From Sulfurimonadaceae bacterium (GTDB taxonomy: Bacteria; Campylobacterota; Campylobacteria; Campylobacterales; Sulfurimonadaceae): a stretch of 7,095 nt of DNA. The stretch spans positions 1 through 7,095 of the forward strand of contig JAQUCZ010000050.1 in assembly GCA_028685945.1 (NCBI GenBank). Direction: 5' to 3'. Shown piece after piece: positions 5,699 to 7,095 of this stretch. The notes beneath the pieces were generated by a model. The model saw nothing but the letters and a program-made list of their open reading frames with translations, was not told where the DNA came from and ran no database searches. Numbering within the stretch: the first letter of the stretch is position 1; each line of letters opens with the position of its first letter. The position numbers were made by a program, and so were the translations under genes.

Positions 5699-7095
5699 TT
5701 AGATCATAATCCCTTTGATGGTAAAGAAGAGGAGGGCGGCTAAAACGGCAGCGGCAGGAACCGTGATGATCCACGCGGCGATAATCTTTTTCACCGCATC
5801 GCGTTTGACAAATTCTACTTTTTCCGCATTTTTGATGTTTTTCTTTGCATTTTTGATGATCTTTTCTTCAACCGAAATCAGCTTGAAAAGCTCTACGATA
5901 CGTTCGTAATCCTCTTTTGTTTTAAACTCTTTGTTTTGCAGGGCATTGAGCTCTCTGTTGTATGCGTTGAGGTTTTTCTTTTCGTCCATAATGGCAAGCT
6001 TTGTGTTTAAAAGCACCTCTTTTTCATCGCTTAAGTGGAGCCATTCGCGTAAGAAACCGACCCCGAACACCCCTCCGATGGCAATATGCGTAGAGCTGAC
6101 GGGAAGCCCGAGTTGTGAAGCGATAATTACGGTAATAGAAGCCGCCATGGCAATGGAGAACGCGCGCATCTGATCGAGTTCCGTGATCTCGTCGCCCACC
6201 GTCTTAATAAGTTTAGGACCATAAAGCGCAAGTCCCAAAGCGATCCCGAGTGCCCCGATAGTCATAACCCATAAAGGGATATCGGCTTTAGAAGATATCC
6301 CCCCGTTTACGACTGCATCATTGATAGCCGCTAAGGGTCCGATGGCATTGGCGACGTCGTTGGCTCCGTGGGCAAAGCTTAAAAGAGCCGCTGCGAAAAT
6401 AAGAGGGATCGTAAAAAGTTTATTGACCGAATAACGGGTGTTTTGAAGCGATTGCGCCGTTGTTTGCAGCCTTTTTTTGACGATAAAATAAACCGCAACG
6501 CCTAAGATGAGTCCTATGGTGCTAGCGACAAAAAAGGATGGTTTAGAGACGATTTCAAAAGAGACAAACGGAAGATAGTTGCATAGTTCGAGGATATCGC
6601 TCCAGATTTGTTTGAGACCTTTGAGGATGATATAAGTAGCAAATGCCCAAGTCATAATGGCAACAAAAAAGGGAACCCAGTATTTTGCCGCATCTACCTT
6701 GTCCTCTTTAAAGACGATCGACTTTTTGATCGCATATAAAAAGAGCGCGGCGATAGCTCCCCCTAAAACTGGAGAGATCACCCATGATGCAACGATCTGC
6801 CCCATCGTGCCCCATGAAACGATGCTAAAACCTGCTGCCGCGATCCCCGCTCCCATAACGGCGCCCACGATCGAGTGGGTCGTGGAGACGGGCGCTTTCA
6901 TCATAGTAGCAAAATTTAGCCATAGTGCCGCCGCCAAAAGGGCTGCCATCATCGCCCAAATAAAAGGATCGGGATTCCCTTCAAATGCGGAGATGTCGAT
7001 GATCCCCCCTTTGATGGTTTTGACAACTTCGCCGCCGGCGATAAGGGCACCCGCAGCTTCAACAATCGCAGCAATGATAATGGCGGTAGTGAGAG
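5699..7095 (-). CDS. pit: PiT-family inorganic phosphate permease (N-terminus missing)
   Basis: Predicted inner-membrane symporter for inorganic phosphate, probably as a metal-phosphate complex with H+ or Na+. The reading frame is open to the right edge (7095), so 464 residues are visible and the true start lies outside; the ATG at 6952 is internal. The family's duplicated architecture is clear. The first-half motif KAPVSTTHSIVGAVMGAG is at about residues 66-83, the second-half HGANDVANAIGP at 242-253, and LGLPVSSTH at 328-336. The first-half GANDVANA must be upstream. About ten hydrophobic segments are visible, the last (IIAAWIITVPAAAVLAALLFF) at about 437-457. Between the second PVSSTH helix and this last helix lies a highly charged, Lys/Glu-rich segment of roughly 80 residues (about 349-428), which I read as a cytoplasmic coiled coil and which is absent from E. 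coli PitA as I recall it. The substrate could also be sulfate, as in the related CysP branch. It is convergent with the cyclase gene across the 5672-5696 hairpin. Confidence 0.92.
   Translation of the reverse strand, partial: LTTAIIIAAIVEAAGALIAGGEVVKTIKGGIIDISAFEGNPDPFIWAMMAALLAAALWLNFATMMKAPVSTTHSIVGAVMGAGIAAAGFSIVSWGTMGQIVASWVISPVLGGAIAALFLYAIKKSIVFKEDKVDAAKYWVPFFVAIMTWAFATYIILKGLKQIWSDILELCNYLPFVSFEIVSKPSFFVASTIGLILGVAVYFIVKKRLQTTAQSLQNTRYSVNKLFTIPLIFAAALLSFAHGANDVANAIGPLAAINDAVVNGGISSKADIPLWVMTIGALGIALGLALYGPKLIKTVGDEITELDQMRAFSIAMAASITVIIASQLGLPVSSTHIAIGGVFGVGFLREWLHLSDEKEVLLNTKLAIMDEKKNLNAYNRELNALQNKEFKTKEDYERIVELFKLISVEEKIIKNAKKNIKNAEKVEFVKRDAVKKIIAAWIITVPAAAVLAALLFFTIKGIMI

Noticed and set aside
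5220..5774. 184-codon minus-strand frame covering the GGDEF region and the end of the permease gene
   Set aside because: It overlaps two confident genes, runs through the terminator hairpin and has a His/Cys-rich, non-protein-like composition.
5699..6952. Permease gene starting at the ATG at 6952
   Set aside because: The frame stays open to the window edge and the 47 upstream codons encode clear PiT-family sequence (AAIVEAAGALIAGGEVVKTI), so this ATG is internal and the gene is cut by the edge.

Overview
The window is an ordinary core-genome segment from a Campylobacterota (epsilonproteobacterial) chromosome. It most resembles the Sulfurimonas/Sulfuricurvum group: proteins look epsilonproteobacterial throughout and base composition by eye is moderate, higher than Helicobacter or Campylobacter. 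The strongest argument is gene order. nudH/rppH - lysC - hobA - holB - folP is, from memory, the order of H. pylori HP1228-HP1232. HobA is known essentially only from this phylum. No rRNA, tRNA, CRISPR array, insertion sequence or phage gene was seen.

Layout. Positions 1-113 (minus) hold the first 37 codons of a PAS-domain protein that runs off the left edge. Positions 114-329 are a divergent, AT-rich intergenic region with a plausible -10 element for the rightward operon. Positions 330-5666 (plus) are six tightly packed genes: an RNA 5'-pyrophosphohydrolase, aspartate kinase, the DnaA-binding initiation regulator HobA, a minimal clamp-loader delta' subunit, a long-form dihydropteroate synthase, and a four-CBS diguanylate cyclase. 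Gaps are 12, 4, -14, -11 and 9 nt, so this is very probably one transcript with translational coupling. A near-perfect palindrome (5672-5696) separates it from a convergent PiT-family phosphate permease (minus, 5699-7095), whose N-terminus lies beyond the right edge.

How the genes fit together. The five-gene block mixes RNA turnover, aspartate-family amino-acid and cell-wall precursor supply, replication initiation, clamp loading and folate synthesis. It reads as a growth-linked housekeeping operon rather than one pathway. The CBS-GGDEF gene is appended at its end and may link an adenylate-type signal to c-di-GMP production.

I found no convincing new multi-gene system. The points most worth a second look are an internal ribosome-binding site in lysC that would yield a separate ACT-domain subunit, the 120-residue N-terminal domain and altered first active-site loop of FolP, the CBS-regulated cyclase, the stripped-down delta' subunit, and a charged coiled-coil-like insertion in the phosphate permease.
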